DNA from: Dermacoccus abyssi
Lineage (GTDB): Bacteria; Actinomycetota; Actinomycetes; Actinomycetales; Dermatophilaceae
Length of the DNA stretch: 64,000 nucleotides
Direction of reading: 5' to 3'
NCBI RefSeq assembly: GCF_003515945.1
Contig: NZ_QWLM01000006.1
Span: forward strand, 62,001 to 126,000
Shown here: positions 54,080 to 63,675 of the stretch, one piece after another
How the letters are laid out: each line of letters opens with the position of its first letter
How positions within the stretch are numbered: the first letter of the stretch is position 1
Program-made: the position numbers and the translations under genes
Notes under the pieces: generated by a model
Told to the model about the DNA's origin: nothing
What the model saw: the letters and a program-made list of their open reading frames with translations, nothing else
Database searches by the model: none

Positions 54080-55090
54080 TTAGGCCTGGCGCTGCCCGTC
54101 GAGGATCTCCTCGACCTCGCGGATGAGTGCGGCACCCGTGCGGCCCCACGAACGCAACTCGGTGTCGCTCCCTCGCGTCAGAGCCCGGCGCCAGCTGAGC
54201 ACGCGACTCATGCGACCCAGGAGCAGGGCGTCGTCGACGGCGCGGTGCAGGACGCTCGAACCGAGCGCATCGCCCCACCCGCTGGAGTACGCCCGCAGCA
54301 ATCGCGCCCGCGCCTCGGCGGCAGCGGCGTCGTCGAGGCCCTCGGTCGTGGCGCGCAGCGGCTCGTACAACGACAGCAAGGGATGACCGACGTACGCGTG
54401 CATCCACTCCGTGATGCGGGCCTTCGTCAGACCCGCCGTGGTGCCGTCGGCGAGAACCGTGCCGGAACGCAGGTCGTCGTGCTGAACCGTGAGCGGCAGG
54501 CCGAGTTCTTCGAGGCGGCGCGCCGTGGACGACAGCGCCGACCAGTGGTTCGGCGACAACCCGAGCCGCCGCCACTGCTTGACGATGTCGCCGGGTGTCA
54601 GCTTGAGGACGCCGTCGCGCACCATGTCGTCGGCGACGGCAGCCGAGGCCCGCTGGATTCCGGCGTAGCGGCGCAGCACCCCCGACATGAGGCTGAGGCG
54701 TGACTCCTCGGTCTCCACCTCACGCAGACTGCCACTCTCGGCGGGCATGAGGAACCAGCGACGCTCGCGGTCGGCGGCCCAGATCGACGGCACGGCGTCG
54801 GGCACGACGGTGGCCAGGTGCCCCATGAGCACCGACTCCGAGGTCGTCTCCGGAAGGCCCGCCACCATACGCACGCGCCCGTGATCGGTGTCGGCCACGA
54901 GGCGCGTGAACCACGGCGTCAGTGTCGGCTGCTTCGGCGTCGTCGCGTCACGCGTGACACCGCGACGCTCGAGCACCTCGTCCATCCAGCGGCTCGCGTC
55001 CCACATCCAATCCTTGCTCGCCCACACCTCGGTGGCGGGGCCGGGGACGAGTGCGCCGGGAAGTGGCGGAAGGTCGTCGTACCGTGCCAC
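54080..55090 (-). CDS. APH-fold phosphotransferase-like protein, probably a degenerate kinase
   Basis: The 336-residue protein has an aminoglycoside-phosphotransferase-like C-lobe: VQHDDLRSGTVLADG in place of the usual HGDLHxxN, then ITEWMHAYVGHPLLSLYEPL in place of xxDW(E)xAxxGHP. The Asn of the catalytic loop is replaced (Thr) and the metal-binding Asp of the DW motif is Glu, so kinase activity is doubtful. It begins at the very next base after the dxs stop, implying coupled expression with isoprenoid synthesis. The substrate is unknown. Confidence 0.7.
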   Translation of the reverse strand: MARYDDLPPLPGALVPGPATEVWASKDWMWDASRWMDEVLERRGVTRDATTPKQPTLTPWFTRLVADTDHGRVRMVAGLPETTSESVLMGHLATVVPDAVPSIWAADRERRWFLMPAESGSLREVETEESRLSLMSGVLRRYAGIQRASAAVADDMVRDGVLKLTPGDIVKQWRRLGLSPNHWSALSSTARRLEELGLPLTVQHDDLRSGTVLADGTTAGLTKARITEWMHAYVGHPLLSLYEPLRATTEGLDDAAAAEARARLLRAYSSGWGDALGSSVLHRAVDDALLLGRMSRVLSWRRALTRGSDTELRSWGRTGAALIREVEEILDGQRQA

Positions 55091-56974
55091 TCAGGCGACG
55101 TCCTTGCCGTTTGCCAGGCGGGGGCGCAGGTCGGCGGTGATGGCGTCCGCCGTCAGGCCGATCTCGGTGAGCACCTCACCGCGCGAGGCGTGCAGGAGGA
55201 ACTCCTTCGGGATGCCGTACGTGTCGACGCCCGCAGCGACGCCGGCCTCACGGAAGGCGCGCGCACACGCGGAACCGACACCGGCCTCGACGAGGTTGTC
55301 CTCCACGACGACGACGTGCTTCGCGCGAGCAGCCAACTCGACGAGCTCCGGGGCGACCGGGAAGACCCACCGCGGGTCGACAACCTGAACGGCGAGTCCG
55401 TCCGACTCCAGGGTCTGCGCCACGTCGAGCGCGACACCGACCATCGAACCGACACCCGCGACGAGCACGTCCGGGTTATCGGCGTCCTTCATGACGTCGA
55501 GGCGCCCGATGCGACGCTCGGCGACGAGCGGCTCACCGACGTCGCCCTTCGGGAAGCGGATGACGCTCGGCGCATCGTCGATCGCGACGGCGTCGCGCAA
55601 TTGCTCGCGCACCTGGGCGCCGTCACGCGGCGCGGCGAGGTGCAGGCCGGGCACGATCGAGCAGATCGACATGTCCCACATGCCGTTGTGCGAGGCGCCG
55701 TCAGAACCGGTGACACCCGCGCGGTCGAGCACGAACGTCACACCCTGCTTGTGCAGCGCGGCGTCCATGAGGAGCTGGTCGAACGCGCGGTTGAGGAACG
55801 TGGCGTACACGGCGACGACCGGGTGCAGCCCGCCGTAGGAGAGCCCGGAGGCCATCGTCACGGCGTGCTGCTCGGCGATGCCGACGTCGAAGACGCGCTC
55901 GGGGTACTTCTTCGCGAAGTCGTCGAGGCCGACGGGAATGAGCATGGCCGCGGTGATCGCGACGACGTCGTCACGCTCGCCGCCGAGCGCCACCATCTCG
56001 TCGCTGAACTCGTCGGTCCAGATGCGCCCGGAGACCTCGAACGGCAGCCCTGTCTCGGGGTTGAACTTGCCGATGCCGTGCCACTGGTCGGCTTCGTCGG
56101 AGTAGGCGGGCTTGTATCCGCGCCCCTTCTGCGTGATGACGTGCACGAGCGTGGGGCGGCCGTAGTCGCGCGCCCGACGAAGGGCCGTCTCGACGGCCTG
56201 CTCGTCGTGGCCGTCGATGGGGCCGAGGTACTTGATGCCGAGGCTCTCGAAGACGCCCGTGTCGGGGTAGACCATGTCCTTGAGGCCGCGCTTCACACCG
56301 TGCAGCGCCTCGTACATCTTGTTACCGACCTTGGGCGTGCTCTGCAGGCGGCTCTTGCCCCAGTCGAGCACCTGGTCGTAGGTGTGCATCGTGCGCATCA
56401 TCGCGAGGTGCTGCGCCATGCCGCCGATCGTCGGCGCGTACGAGCGCTCGTTGTCGTTGAGCACGATGACGAGCGGCAGGTCGGGGTCGGCCGAGATGTT
56501 GTTGAGCGCCTCCCAGGCCATGCCGCCGGTGAGTGCGCCGTCGCCGATGACGGCGACCGTGTGCCGGTCGACCTCGCCGCGCAGACGGCGCGCCTTGGCG
56601 ATGCCCTCGGCCCACGACAGCGAGGTGGAGGCGTGCGAGTTCTCGACGACGTCGTGCTCGGACTCTTCACGGCTCGGGTAACCCGAAAGGCCGCCCGACT
56701 TCTTGAGCTTGCTGAAGTCGTGACGTCCGGTGAGCAGCTTGTGCACGTAGCTCTGGTGACCCGTGTCGAAGACGAACGTGTCACGCGGCGAGTCGAAGAC
56801 GCGATGCATGGCGATGGTCAGCTCGACGACACCGAGGTTGGGGCCGAGGTGGCCACCCGTCTTGGAGACGGAATCGACGAGGAACTGCCGGATCTCGGCC
56901 GCGAGGTCATCGAGCTTGTCGACCGGGATGCCCTTGAGATCGTCCGGCCCCGAGATGGTTTCCAGCAGGGTCAC
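55091..56974 (-). CDS. dxs: 1-deoxy-D-xylulose-5-phosphate synthase
   Basis: The 627-residue thiamine-diphosphate enzyme has [16 protein letters not shown], the ThDP motif [16 protein letters not shown]...ND, the transketolase core with [10 protein letters not shown], and the C-terminal transketolase domain. It condenses pyruvate and glyceraldehyde-3-phosphate, the first MEP-pathway step to isoprenoids such as polyprenol phosphates used by MptB. It is followed directly by the APH-fold gene. Confidence 0.96.
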   Translation of the reverse strand: MTLLETISGPDDLKGIPVDKLDDLAAEIRQFLVDSVSKTGGHLGPNLGVVELTIAMHRVFDSPRDTFVFDTGHQSYVHKLLTGRHDFSKLKKSGGLSGYPSREESEHDVVENSHASTSLSWAEGIAKARRLRGEVDRHTVAVIGDGALTGGMAWEALNNISADPDLPLVIVLNDNERSYAPTIGGMAQHLAMMRTMHTYDQVLDWGKSRLQSTPKVGNKMYEALHGVKRGLKDMVYPDTGVFESLGIKYLGPIDGHDEQAVETALRRARDYGRPTLVHVITQKGRGYKPAYSDEADQWHGIGKFNPETGLPFEVSGRIWTDEFSDEMVALGGERDDVVAITAAMLIPVGLDDFAKKYPERVFDVGIAEQHAVTMASGLSYGGLHPVVAVYATFLNRAFDQLLMDAALHKQGVTFVLDRAGVTGSDGASHNGMWDMSICSIVPGLHLAAPRDGAQVREQLRDAVAIDDAPSVIRFPKGDVGEPLVAERRIGRLDVMKDADNPDVLVAGVGSMVGVALDVAQTLESDGLAVQVVDPRWVFPVAPELVELAARAKHVVVVEDNLVEAGVGSACARAFREAGVAAGVDTYGIPKEFLLHASRGEVLTEIGLTADAITADLRPRLANGKDVA

Positions 56975-57090
56975 GTCTGAATCAGCCTTTCGAGAGTGCA
57001 GTCTCTTGAGTCTAGGTCGTTCGACTTCAAGGTTCCATGCGAGTACACCCCGTGGTGTCTGTGCGTTACCGAAGAGTCACCTCCTCCCCG

Positions 57091-57468
57091 TCACAACCGC
57101 GGCACGAACGTCTTGCCCCGCATCGCCTCGTGGACGAGACGCACGGCGTGCGCCGTGGCGCGCAGCCGCAGCCCCTCGGCCGACAGGTGCTCCATCACCT
57201 GCGGAACGGCGCGCGGGGGCAGCTCGTCGGCCAGGTCGACCCGAATACGTCGGTACGACTCGCGCATCGCGTTCAGCTGCGCGTCGACGTGCCACGTGGC
57301 CACCCAGGCGAGCGCCACCGGATGCCGACGCCACGCGTCGTAGGCGCGGAAGTCGGCCGGGCACTGGTCGAGGAGCCACTGCGTGGCAGCCTGCTCCCAC
57401 CCCGGCGCTCCTGGCGGCGGCACTCCCCTCGGCCACCCCGGAGGGCCGCCCTGCACGACATCGGACAT
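57091..57468 (-). CDS. Conserved-looking hypothetical protein
   Basis: The 125-residue protein has a Pro/Gly-rich N-terminus (PPGWPRGVPPPGAPGWE) and a helical C-terminal half (AYDAWRRHPVALAWVATWHVDAQLNAMRESYRRIRVDL). Many actinobacteria carry a similar protein, and its function is unknown. ATG 57468 is preferred over an upstream ATG because residues from MSDVVQGG match the recurring form. It lies upstream of dxs on the same strand. Confidence 0.68.
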   Translation of the reverse strand: MSDVVQGGPPGWPRGVPPPGAPGWEQAATQWLLDQCPADFRAYDAWRRHPVALAWVATWHVDAQLNAMRESYRRIRVDLADELPPRAVPQVMEHLSAEGLRLRATAHAVRLVHEAMRGKTFVPRL

Positions 57469-57502
57469 GGCGTCAGCGTACGCCATTTTTCGAACATACG
57501 TT

Positions 57503-58533
57503 CTACTGTTTCGGAGTGGCCCGACGCCGCGCCACCGCACCCACCCCGAGCACGAGCAGGCCGGCGATCACACTCCAGAAGGCAGAGCCGACGCCACCAG
57601 CGTCACGCCCGAACCGGCGACGACGAGCGTCACCGCGGCCGCCTCGCGCGTCGCGACGGGCTCGAGTGCCGACGCAGCAGCTGCGGCGAAGGTGCCGAAC
57701 AGGGCCACCGCAGCAACCGCCGCGAGCAACCCCTGCGGCGCCACGAGGGCCACTGCGACAACGGCGGCCGACGCCGGCGCCAACGCAACGTAGACCACGC
57801 CGCACGCGACACCCGCGATCCACCGACGATCCCGATGGGGATGCGCTTCGGGGCCCGCCGCGAGCGCCGCGGAGATGGCGGCCAGGTTGATGGCGTGCGC
57901 ACCGGCGACCGAACCGGCAACACCCGCCGCGCCCGTGTAGAGAAGCGGTTTGCGCAGGCCGAGGCGGTACCCGAACGACGCGAGCACCGCGACGCCCGGC
58001 AGGTTCTGGCTCGTCATCGTCACAAGGAAGAGCGGCAGCGCGATGGCGACCATCGCCGTCGCGTCGAGGTGCGGCGTGACGAACTCGAGGTGGGGCGCGA
58101 GTGTCGTCGCCCCCGTGCGTGAGAAGGCTCCGTCGACGCCCATGACGACGAGCGCGGCAGCGAGCGCGGCCAGCACCGCCCACCGTCGCGCGAACGCCGT
58201 CGCGACGAGCGAGGCGAGCAGGACACAGCCGATCTGCCACGGAGCACGGGGCAGGTCGATGAACGGCTTCGCGCAGATCGTGAGGAGGATGCCCGCGAGC
58301 ATGGCGCTGGCGAGAGCAGCGGGGATGCGTTCGACGAGCTTCTCGAGCCACGGCACCGCACCGCACAGGGCGAGCAGCACGCCGCAGACGGCGAATGCTC
58401 CGACAGCTCCGGCGAACCCGCCGGCGGCAGCACCGGTCGTCGCGAGGAGCGCCGCGCCCGGAGTCGACCACGCCATCGTCACGGGCATCCGAGTTCGCAG
58501 GCTGCACACGATGCAGCCGAGCCCCATCGTCAT
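57503..58533 (-). pseudogene. benE: Decayed benzoate/H+ symporter (BenE family): N-truncated and frameshifted
   Basis: The main frame from ATG 58533 contains BenE helices including SLRTRMPVTMAWSTPGAALL and MTSQNLPGVAVLASFGYR. About 55 N-terminal residues (the first one or two helices) found in full BenE proteins are missing, with no matching upstream frame. Near 57583 the frame stops with VASALPSGV, while the neighbouring frame continues the normal C-terminal helix GVGSAFWSVIAGLLVLGVGA to 57503. A single lost G in a G run explains the shift. Two independent defects suggest real decay. The substrate class (benzoate) is inferred from family only. Confidence 0.78.
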
Positions 58534-58688
58534 CGGCTCAGGGTACGAACGCTTCACGCCAACGGCTCACGCCTGTCCACGGATGCGGCGCCAACGGCGA
58601 TTCGCGCCCGATTTCTCGAAGTCGCCACGCAGCAACTTACGCATTGGTAACTTGAGACGTGGACCACATAGTCAACCGAAGGAAGAAT

Positions 58689-59327
58689 ATGTTCTCCGCA
58701 CGCCGCACCACGTCCGTCGCCGTTGCCGCAGCAGCTCTCACGGGCGCGACGACCCTCACGGCCACCGGCGCTCAGGCTGCCGAATCGCAGCCGAAGGACA
58801 CCGTCTGGAACCTCGGCTACGACGTCGCCGCCACGACGAACGTCAAGAAGATGAACCAGAGTTCGTCGACGACCGGTTTCAGCTTCTCCACCGTTCACGT
58901 CGAGAAGGGCACTCTGAGCTCCGACCTCATGCTCAAGGACCTCAAGACGCCGGTAAAGCTCGGCGGCCTCCAGATCGGTTACGCCACGATAGCGGTCGAG
59001 CCGGTCGGCAAGGCGACGGGCACGATCGACGCCACGACGCACAAGGTGACGCAGACGCAGAAGGCGTACCTGCACATCAAGGATCTCTCCCCCGCCGGTC
59101 ACGGCCTCATCAACCTCGTGGGCAAGAACTGCAAGACGTCGGCGCCGGTCGAGATCCCGGTGAGTGGCACGATGAAGGGCGGCTCCGACCCCATCACCTT
59201 GAGCGGCAACTTCACCATTCCCAGCTTCACCGGCTGCGGAACCGGCGGAACGCTCAACAAGCTCGTGACTAAGCAGGTCAGCGGACCGGGCAACACCATC
59301 ACGTTGAAGCTCACGCCGCGCGCCTGA
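58689..59327 (+). CDS. Secreted protein of unknown function
   Basis: The 212-residue protein has a signal peptide (FSARRTTSVAVAAAALTGATTLTATGAQA, cleavage after AQA) and a mature beta-rich domain, with SSDLMLKDLKTPVKLGGLQIGYATIAVEPVG in the middle. Two Cys (KNCK and TGCG) could form a disulfide. No catalytic motif is visible and no membrane helix remains after the signal, so it is probably exported or wall-associated. A GAAGGAAGA site precedes ATG 58689. A terminator hairpin follows. Confidence 0.7.
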   Translation: MFSARRTTSVAVAAAALTGATTLTATGAQAAESQPKDTVWNLGYDVAATTNVKKMNQSSSTTGFSFSTVHVEKGTLSSDLMLKDLKTPVKLGGLQIGYATIAVEPVGKATGTIDATTHKVTQTQKAYLHIKDLSPAGHGLINLVGKNCKTSAPVEIPVSGTMKGGSDPITLSGNFTIPSFTGCGTGGTLNKLVTKQVSGPGNTITLKLTPRA

Positions 59328-59341
59328 CTCGCGCAGCTCCT

Positions 59342-59383
59342 GACGTGGGGCGGACCGTCATTGCCGACGGTTCGCCCCACGTC
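59342..59383. terminator. Terminator after the secreted protein gene
   Basis: GACGTGGGGCGGACCGTC pairs with GACGGTTCGCCCCACGTC (arms 59342-59359 and 59366-59383) with one small mismatch, just downstream of the stop. Confidence 0.8.
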
Positions 59384-59440
59384 TGTGTCCGCGCTCGCGT
59401 GTCCGCGCTCGCCCCGAGCCGCAGCGTGCACAATGGCCGC

Positions 59441-60148
59441 ATGGGTACCTATGACGCATGGCTCGAGCAGGCCTCCATCGACGACGCCGTCCGCGAGCTT
59501 CGTCCGGACTACCGGGCAGTGCTCGTCGTCGCCGAGGGGTTGAGCGGCGGCGAGTCGAACGAGGCGAGCGAAACGCTGCTGTTCGCCGCCGAGGAACACG
59601 TGCGCCCGCTCCTGGAGCACACGAAGGTCGAGGAACTCCCCCACATCGCCGCATGGCGCGAGGCGTTCCGCGCCTTCGGCGCCAAGCCCCAACGCACCCG
59701 CAACTCCGCGGAGGCGCTCATGCGTCGAGCTGACGCCCTTCCGCGCATCAACGCGCTGACCGACGCCTACAACGCCGTCTCCGTCCGCTTCCAGACGCCG
59801 CTCGGCGGCGAGAACCTGGCCGCTTACGACGGGCCCCTGCGCCTCGTACGCGCGACCGGGGACGAGGAGTTCGGCACGCTCGCCTCGGGCGCCGAGACGG
59901 TCGAACACCCCGAGCCCGGCGAGGTCGTCTGGCGCGACGACGCCGGCGTCACCTGCCGCCGGTGGAACTGGCGCCAGTGCTACCGCACGCGTCTGACGGA
60001 GGAGACGACCGACGCCGTCTTCATCTGCGACGTTCTCGACGTCGACCCAGGCGACGGCGAGCAGCGAGCCCGCGAGGTCCGGGCGGCGCTCACCGAAGCT
60101 CTCGAAACCGTCAACCCGGGAGTGGAGATCAGCTCGCGCATCGTGTGA
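59441..60148 (+). CDS. B3/4 tRNA-binding domain protein
   Basis: The 235-residue protein is a stand-alone B3/4 domain (the editing-like fold of PheRS beta), with FRAFGAKPQRTRNSAEALMRRADALPRINALTDAYNAVS and FQTPLGGENLAAYDGPLRLVRATGDEEF. Such proteins may edit mischarged tRNA or bind amino-acid adducts; the function is not established. ATG 59441 is preferred because upstream in-frame residues derive from the terminator region. Confidence 0.8.
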   Translation: MGTYDAWLEQASIDDAVRELRPDYRAVLVVAEGLSGGESNEASETLLFAAEEHVRPLLEHTKVEELPHIAAWREAFRAFGAKPQRTRNSAEALMRRADALPRINALTDAYNAVSVRFQTPLGGENLAAYDGPLRLVRATGDEEFGTLASGAETVEHPEPGEVVWRDDAGVTCRRWNWRQCYRTRLTEETTDAVFICDVLDVDPGDGEQRAREVRAALTEALETVNPGVEISSRIV

Positions 60149-60272
60149 GCCACCGATGCGCGAGAGGAGGCGCCTGCCGCGGGAAGCAAACCGGCCAGTC
60201 TTACTGATTTCTGACCAAAACCTTACCGCCGCCGCGCCCCACGCCTGCGCTACGCCGGCCTACGTTCGATCC

Positions 60273-60887
60273 ATGAGTGCGAACATCGAACTGGGAAGCG
60301 TCGCGGATGTCACGGCCGCGGCGGCCGCACTGGCGGGCCTGGCACTCAGCGCCCGATCCCTCAAGGTCGCGCAATCGGCGAACGACACTGCAGAACGCAC
60401 CCGCACGGAGACGATCGACGCCGCACGCACCGCAGCCTCACGGGAAGACGACCGTGATCGACGAGCACTCGCAAGCCACCTGCAGGCGTGGTGGGCCTAC
60501 ACCGAGGACCCGTCGATCAGCACGAACGGGGCGAAGATGTACGGCGTCGTGGTCTCCAACCGCGGATCGACGAGCGCCGTCTTCCACGACGTCAGGATCG
60601 CCACGGTGGGCAACAACCATCCAAGCGGCGAGGACATCGAAATCGTCACCGTGCCGCCGGGGCTCTACTTCGTGGCAAGCAACGCCGTCACAGGAGGATC
60701 GGCGTGGGGCAGACCGGTGCTGGTGACCGACGAAAGCGCATTCTTCCCGCTCACGTTCGCACGAAAGTACGACGTCACGACCATCCGCTTTCGCGATCAA
60801 CTCGGCACGCCATGGCAGTGGAGACCCACGGACGGATTGGTGGAGGTCGCGCCGGAGGCCGGTCGGGAAACCGCCGCGACGCCTTAG
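60273..60887 (+). CDS. Membrane-anchored hypothetical protein with coiled-coil segment
   Basis: The 204-residue protein starts with a possible membrane helix (SVADVTAAAAALAGLALSA), then a charged helical stretch (RTETIDAARTAASREDDRDRRALASHL), then a beta-rich region with MYGVVVSNRGSTSAVFHDVRIATVG. I do not recognise the family. It is a single gene between the B3/4 protein and an acyl-CoA ligase. No catalytic motif is apparent. Confidence 0.55.
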   Translation: MSANIELGSVADVTAAAAALAGLALSARSLKVAQSANDTAERTRTETIDAARTAASREDDRDRRALASHLQAWWAYTEDPSISTNGAKMYGVVVSNRGSTSAVFHDVRIATVGNNHPSGEDIEIVTVPPGLYFVASNAVTGGSAWGRPVLVTDESAFFPLTFARKYDVTTIRFRDQLGTPWQWRPTDGLVEVAPEAGRETAATP

Positions 60888-60951
60888 CCCACATGGAGCC
60901 TCGCAATGGGTAGCGTGACCCGCATCACACCCGGCCATCACGAGGTGCTGC

Positions 60952-62454
60952 ATGCCCAACGTCGCCGCGTCCATCTGGACACACGCTTCCCGCAACCCTG
61001 ACCGTCCCGCCGTCCGAAGCCTCGAGAAGAGCTGGTCCTACGAGGAGCTTCGCTCCCACGTCGCTGAGTGGGCCGGCGCCTTGCGTGAGGCCGGCCTCGA
61101 GCGCGGCGATCGCGTTGTCCTCATCGCGCCGTCGGTGCCCGAGTTCGCTGCCGTCTACCACGGCGCCCAGGCTGCGGGCATCGTCGTCGTGACGCTCAAC
61201 GTCATGTCGACGCCCGCCGAGATCGGTTACGTGCTGGGCGATTCCGGAGCCCGACTCGTCATCGCGTGGCACGCAGCGACGACGGCCGCCGAGCGCGCGG
61301 GCGCCGAGGCAGACGTCGACATGTGGAGCCTGGAACCCCACGCCCCGGTCACCTGCGAGACGCCGCTGTCCGAGCCCGTGGAGCGCGACGCGTCCGAGAC
61401 CGCTGTGCTCCTCTACACCTCGGGCACGACGGGTAAGCCCAAGGGCGTGCAGCTCACCGTTTCGAACCTGCTCGAGACGGCCGAGATCTTCATTCGACAG
61501 CTCGAACTGGAGCCGACGGACGCGTTCGGCACCGGCCTGCCGCTGTTCCACGTCTTCGGTCAGTGCATCTGCATGAACACGATCCTCGTCGGCGGTGCGA
61601 GTCTCTCCCTGCTCAGCCCGTTCGAACCGCAGGCCATGGTCCGCATGATCCGCGACCACGAACTGACGATCGTCGCGGGCGTTCCGACGATGTGGAACTA
61701 CCTCCTGCACGTCGCCGGTGACTTCGGCCCCGCTGACTTCGCCAATCTCCGCCTGGCTGCCTCCGGCGGCGCGAGCCTGCCGGTGGAGGTCATCCGCGCG
61801 TTCGAGACCCGCTTCGGCTGCACGATCCTCGAGGGGTACGGCCTCACGGAGACCACCGGCGCGGCGACGTACCACTCCCCCTTCATCGAGCAGCGCGTCG
61901 GCACGACGGGCATCGCTCTGCCGGGGAGCGCCGTCGAGGTGCGCGGCGCTGACGGGCAACCCGTCGCCGTGGACGAGGTCGGCGAGGTCTTCATCACCGG
62001 CCCCATGGTGATGAAGGGCTACTGGAACCGTCCCGAGGCCACCGAGGCCGACCTCGTCGACGGGTGGTTCCGCACCGGAGACCTCGGCGCGCTCGACGCC
62101 GACGGGTATCTGCGCATCGTCGATCGCGCGAAGGATCTCATAATTCGTGGCGGCTACAACGTCTACCCCCGCGAGGTCGAGGAGGTGCTCTACGAGCACC
62201 CGGACGTCGTCGAGACGGCCGTCGTCGGCATCCGCGACGACACATACGGCGAGGAGGTCGGGGCCGTCGTCGTGCTGCGACCTGACGCGTCCCCCGACCC
62301 GGAGACGTTGCGCGCGTGGCTCAAGGAACGGCTTTCCGCGTACAAGGTGCCACACCTGTACCGGTTCGCGGACGAACTGCCCAAGGGCGCGACGGGAAAG
62401 ATCCTCAAGCGCGCCATCGAGTGGACCCACGACGAGGAGAAGAACGATGACTGA
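60952..62454 (+). CDS. Acyl-CoA ligase (AMP-forming)
   Basis: The 500-residue ANL protein has LLYTSGTTGKPKGVQLT (ATP loop), GYGLTETTGAA, GWFRTGDLGALDADGYLRIVDRAKDLIIRGGYNVYPREVEEVL, and the C-terminal Lys in ATGKILKRA. It forms acyl-CoA from a free acid; long-chain or aryl acid preference is not readable. Its stop overlaps the next start by 8 bp, so it is co-translated with a phosphotriesterase-family hydrolase, an unusual pairing. Confidence 0.88.
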   Translation: MPNVAASIWTHASRNPDRPAVRSLEKSWSYEELRSHVAEWAGALREAGLERGDRVVLIAPSVPEFAAVYHGAQAAGIVVVTLNVMSTPAEIGYVLGDSGARLVIAWHAATTAAERAGAEADVDMWSLEPHAPVTCETPLSEPVERDASETAVLLYTSGTTGKPKGVQLTVSNLLETAEIFIRQLELEPTDAFGTGLPLFHVFGQCICMNTILVGGASLSLLSPFEPQAMVRMIRDHELTIVAGVPTMWNYLLHVAGDFGPADFANLRLAASGGASLPVEVIRAFETRFGCTILEGYGLTETTGAATYHSPFIEQRVGTTGIALPGSAVEVRGADGQPVAVDEVGEVFITGPMVMKGYWNRPEATEADLVDGWFRTGDLGALDADGYLRIVDRAKDLIIRGGYNVYPREVEEVLYEHPDVVETAVVGIRDDTYGEEVGAVVVLRPDASPDPETLRAWLKERLSAYKVPHLYRFADELPKGATGKILKRAIEWTHDEEKNDD

Positions 62455-63403
62455 CGTCCAGACCGTCAAGGGGGTCGTCGACTCCGGCGACCTCGGTGCG
62501 ACGCTCGTCCACGAGCACGTCTTCGTGCTCGGCGAGGAGTACCGCGTCAACTACAGCGAGTGGGACGAGGACGCCCGCGTCGCCGATGCGTCCCGCCAGT
62601 TGCAGGAGCTCAAAGAGCTCGGCATCGACACGATCCTCGACCCGACCGTGCTCGGGCTCGGGCGCTACATCCCGCGCATCCAGAAGGTGGCCGAGGGAAC
62701 CGACCTCAACATCGTCGTCGCGACGGGCGTCTACACCTACGACGACGTGCCGTTCCAGTTCCACTACACGGGCCCGGAGACCCTCTTCGGCGGTCCGGAG
62801 CCGATGACCGAACTGTTCCTCAAGGACCTGCGCGAGGGCATCGCCGACACGGGCGTGCGCGCTGCGTTCCTCAAGTGCGCCATCGAGGAGAAGGGCCTGA
62901 CGCCCGGTGTCGAACGCGTCATGCGGGCGGTCGGCGCGGCGAATGCCGAGACGTCGGCTCCGGTCACCGTGCACACGCACGCGGGCAGCGAATCCGGACT
63001 CGTGGCGCAGCGTGTGCTCGCCGAGGAGGGCGTCGATCTCGGTCGTGTCGTCATCGGCCACAGCGGCGACTCGACCGACCTCGATTACCTGTGCAAGCTC
63101 GCCGACGCCGGAAGCTACCTCGGCATGGACCGTTTCGGCATCGACGTTCTCCTGCCGTTCGAGCAGCGCGTCGACACGATCGTCGAGCTGTGCCGTCGCG
63201 GTTACGCCGAGAAGGTCGTCATCGCCCACGACGCGTCGTGCCTCATCGACTGGTTCCCCGAGGGACTCATCCCCCAGGCCCAACCGAACTGGAACTTCCG
63301 GCACATCAGCGAGGACGTGCTCCCTGCGCTGCGCGAGCGCGGCGTGAGCGACGCGGACATCCACACGATCCTGGTGGACAATCCGCGTCGCTACTTCGAG
63401 TAA
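62447..63403 (+). CDS. Phosphotriesterase-family metallohydrolase (lactonase-like)
   Basis: The 318-residue protein has the phosphotriesterase-family metal ligands: LVHEHVF (H-x-H), the carbamylated Lys in AAFLKCAIEEKG, VHTHAGSE, VIGHSGDSTD and the late IAHDAS Asp. Many family members hydrolyse lactones rather than phosphotriesters. The ATG lies inside the upstream gene (8-bp overlap), so it acts with the acyl-CoA ligase, perhaps opening a lactone whose acid is then activated. That role is inference. Confidence 0.85.
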   Translation: MTDVQTVKGVVDSGDLGATLVHEHVFVLGEEYRVNYSEWDEDARVADASRQLQELKELGIDTILDPTVLGLGRYIPRIQKVAEGTDLNIVVATGVYTYDDVPFQFHYTGPETLFGGPEPMTELFLKDLREGIADTGVRAAFLKCAIEEKGLTPGVERVMRAVGAANAETSAPVTVHTHAGSESGLVAQRVLAEEGVDLGRVVIGHSGDSTDLDYLCKLADAGSYLGMDRFGIDVLLPFEQRVDTIVELCRRGYAEKVVIAHDASCLIDWFPEGLIPQAQPNWNFRHISEDVLPALRERGVSDADIHTILVDNPRRYFE

Positions 63404-63429
63404 GTTGGCCGTCGTTCGGCGGGCGAAGA

Positions 63430-63648
63430 TCAGTTCGCCGAGGACGTCATGGAGTCGGAGCTCTTCATGTGGCTCTTCATCTCGGTGCTCGTCGGCATGT
63501 TCGACGACGAGTTGCCGGAGCCCCGGCCGTCGTTGTTGCAGGCGGCAACGCCGAACACGGCGCAGGCGGACAGGGTGATGGCGGCAAGGCGCTTCCTGAT
63601 GGTTCCTTCTCTCGCAAACGGTGTGCATGAGGCATTCGGCGCCCTCAC
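63430..63648 (-). CDS. Small putative lipoprotein
   Basis: The 72-residue protein contains KRLAAITLSACAVFGVAAC, a signal sequence with a lipobox-like GVAAC, then a short Ser/Met-rich tail (NMPTSTEMKSHMKSSDSM). It is probably lipid-anchored outside the cell. The in-frame start is GTG 63648; an AGAAGGAACC site before an ATC codon near residue 17 suggests the true start may be nonstandard, so coordinates are uncertain. It lies immediately downstream of a molybdoenzyme gene on the same strand. Confidence 0.5.
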   Translation of the reverse strand: MRAPNASCTPFAREGTIRKRLAAITLSACAVFGVAACNNDGRGSGNSSSNMPTSTEMKSHMKSSDSMTSSAN

Positions 63649-63675
63649 CCGAATGGATGGGAGACGGGGTGTGGT

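Noticed and set aside
54818-56980. A 720-codon open frame antisense to dxs
   Set aside because: It is a shadow of dxs, with no recognisable domain.
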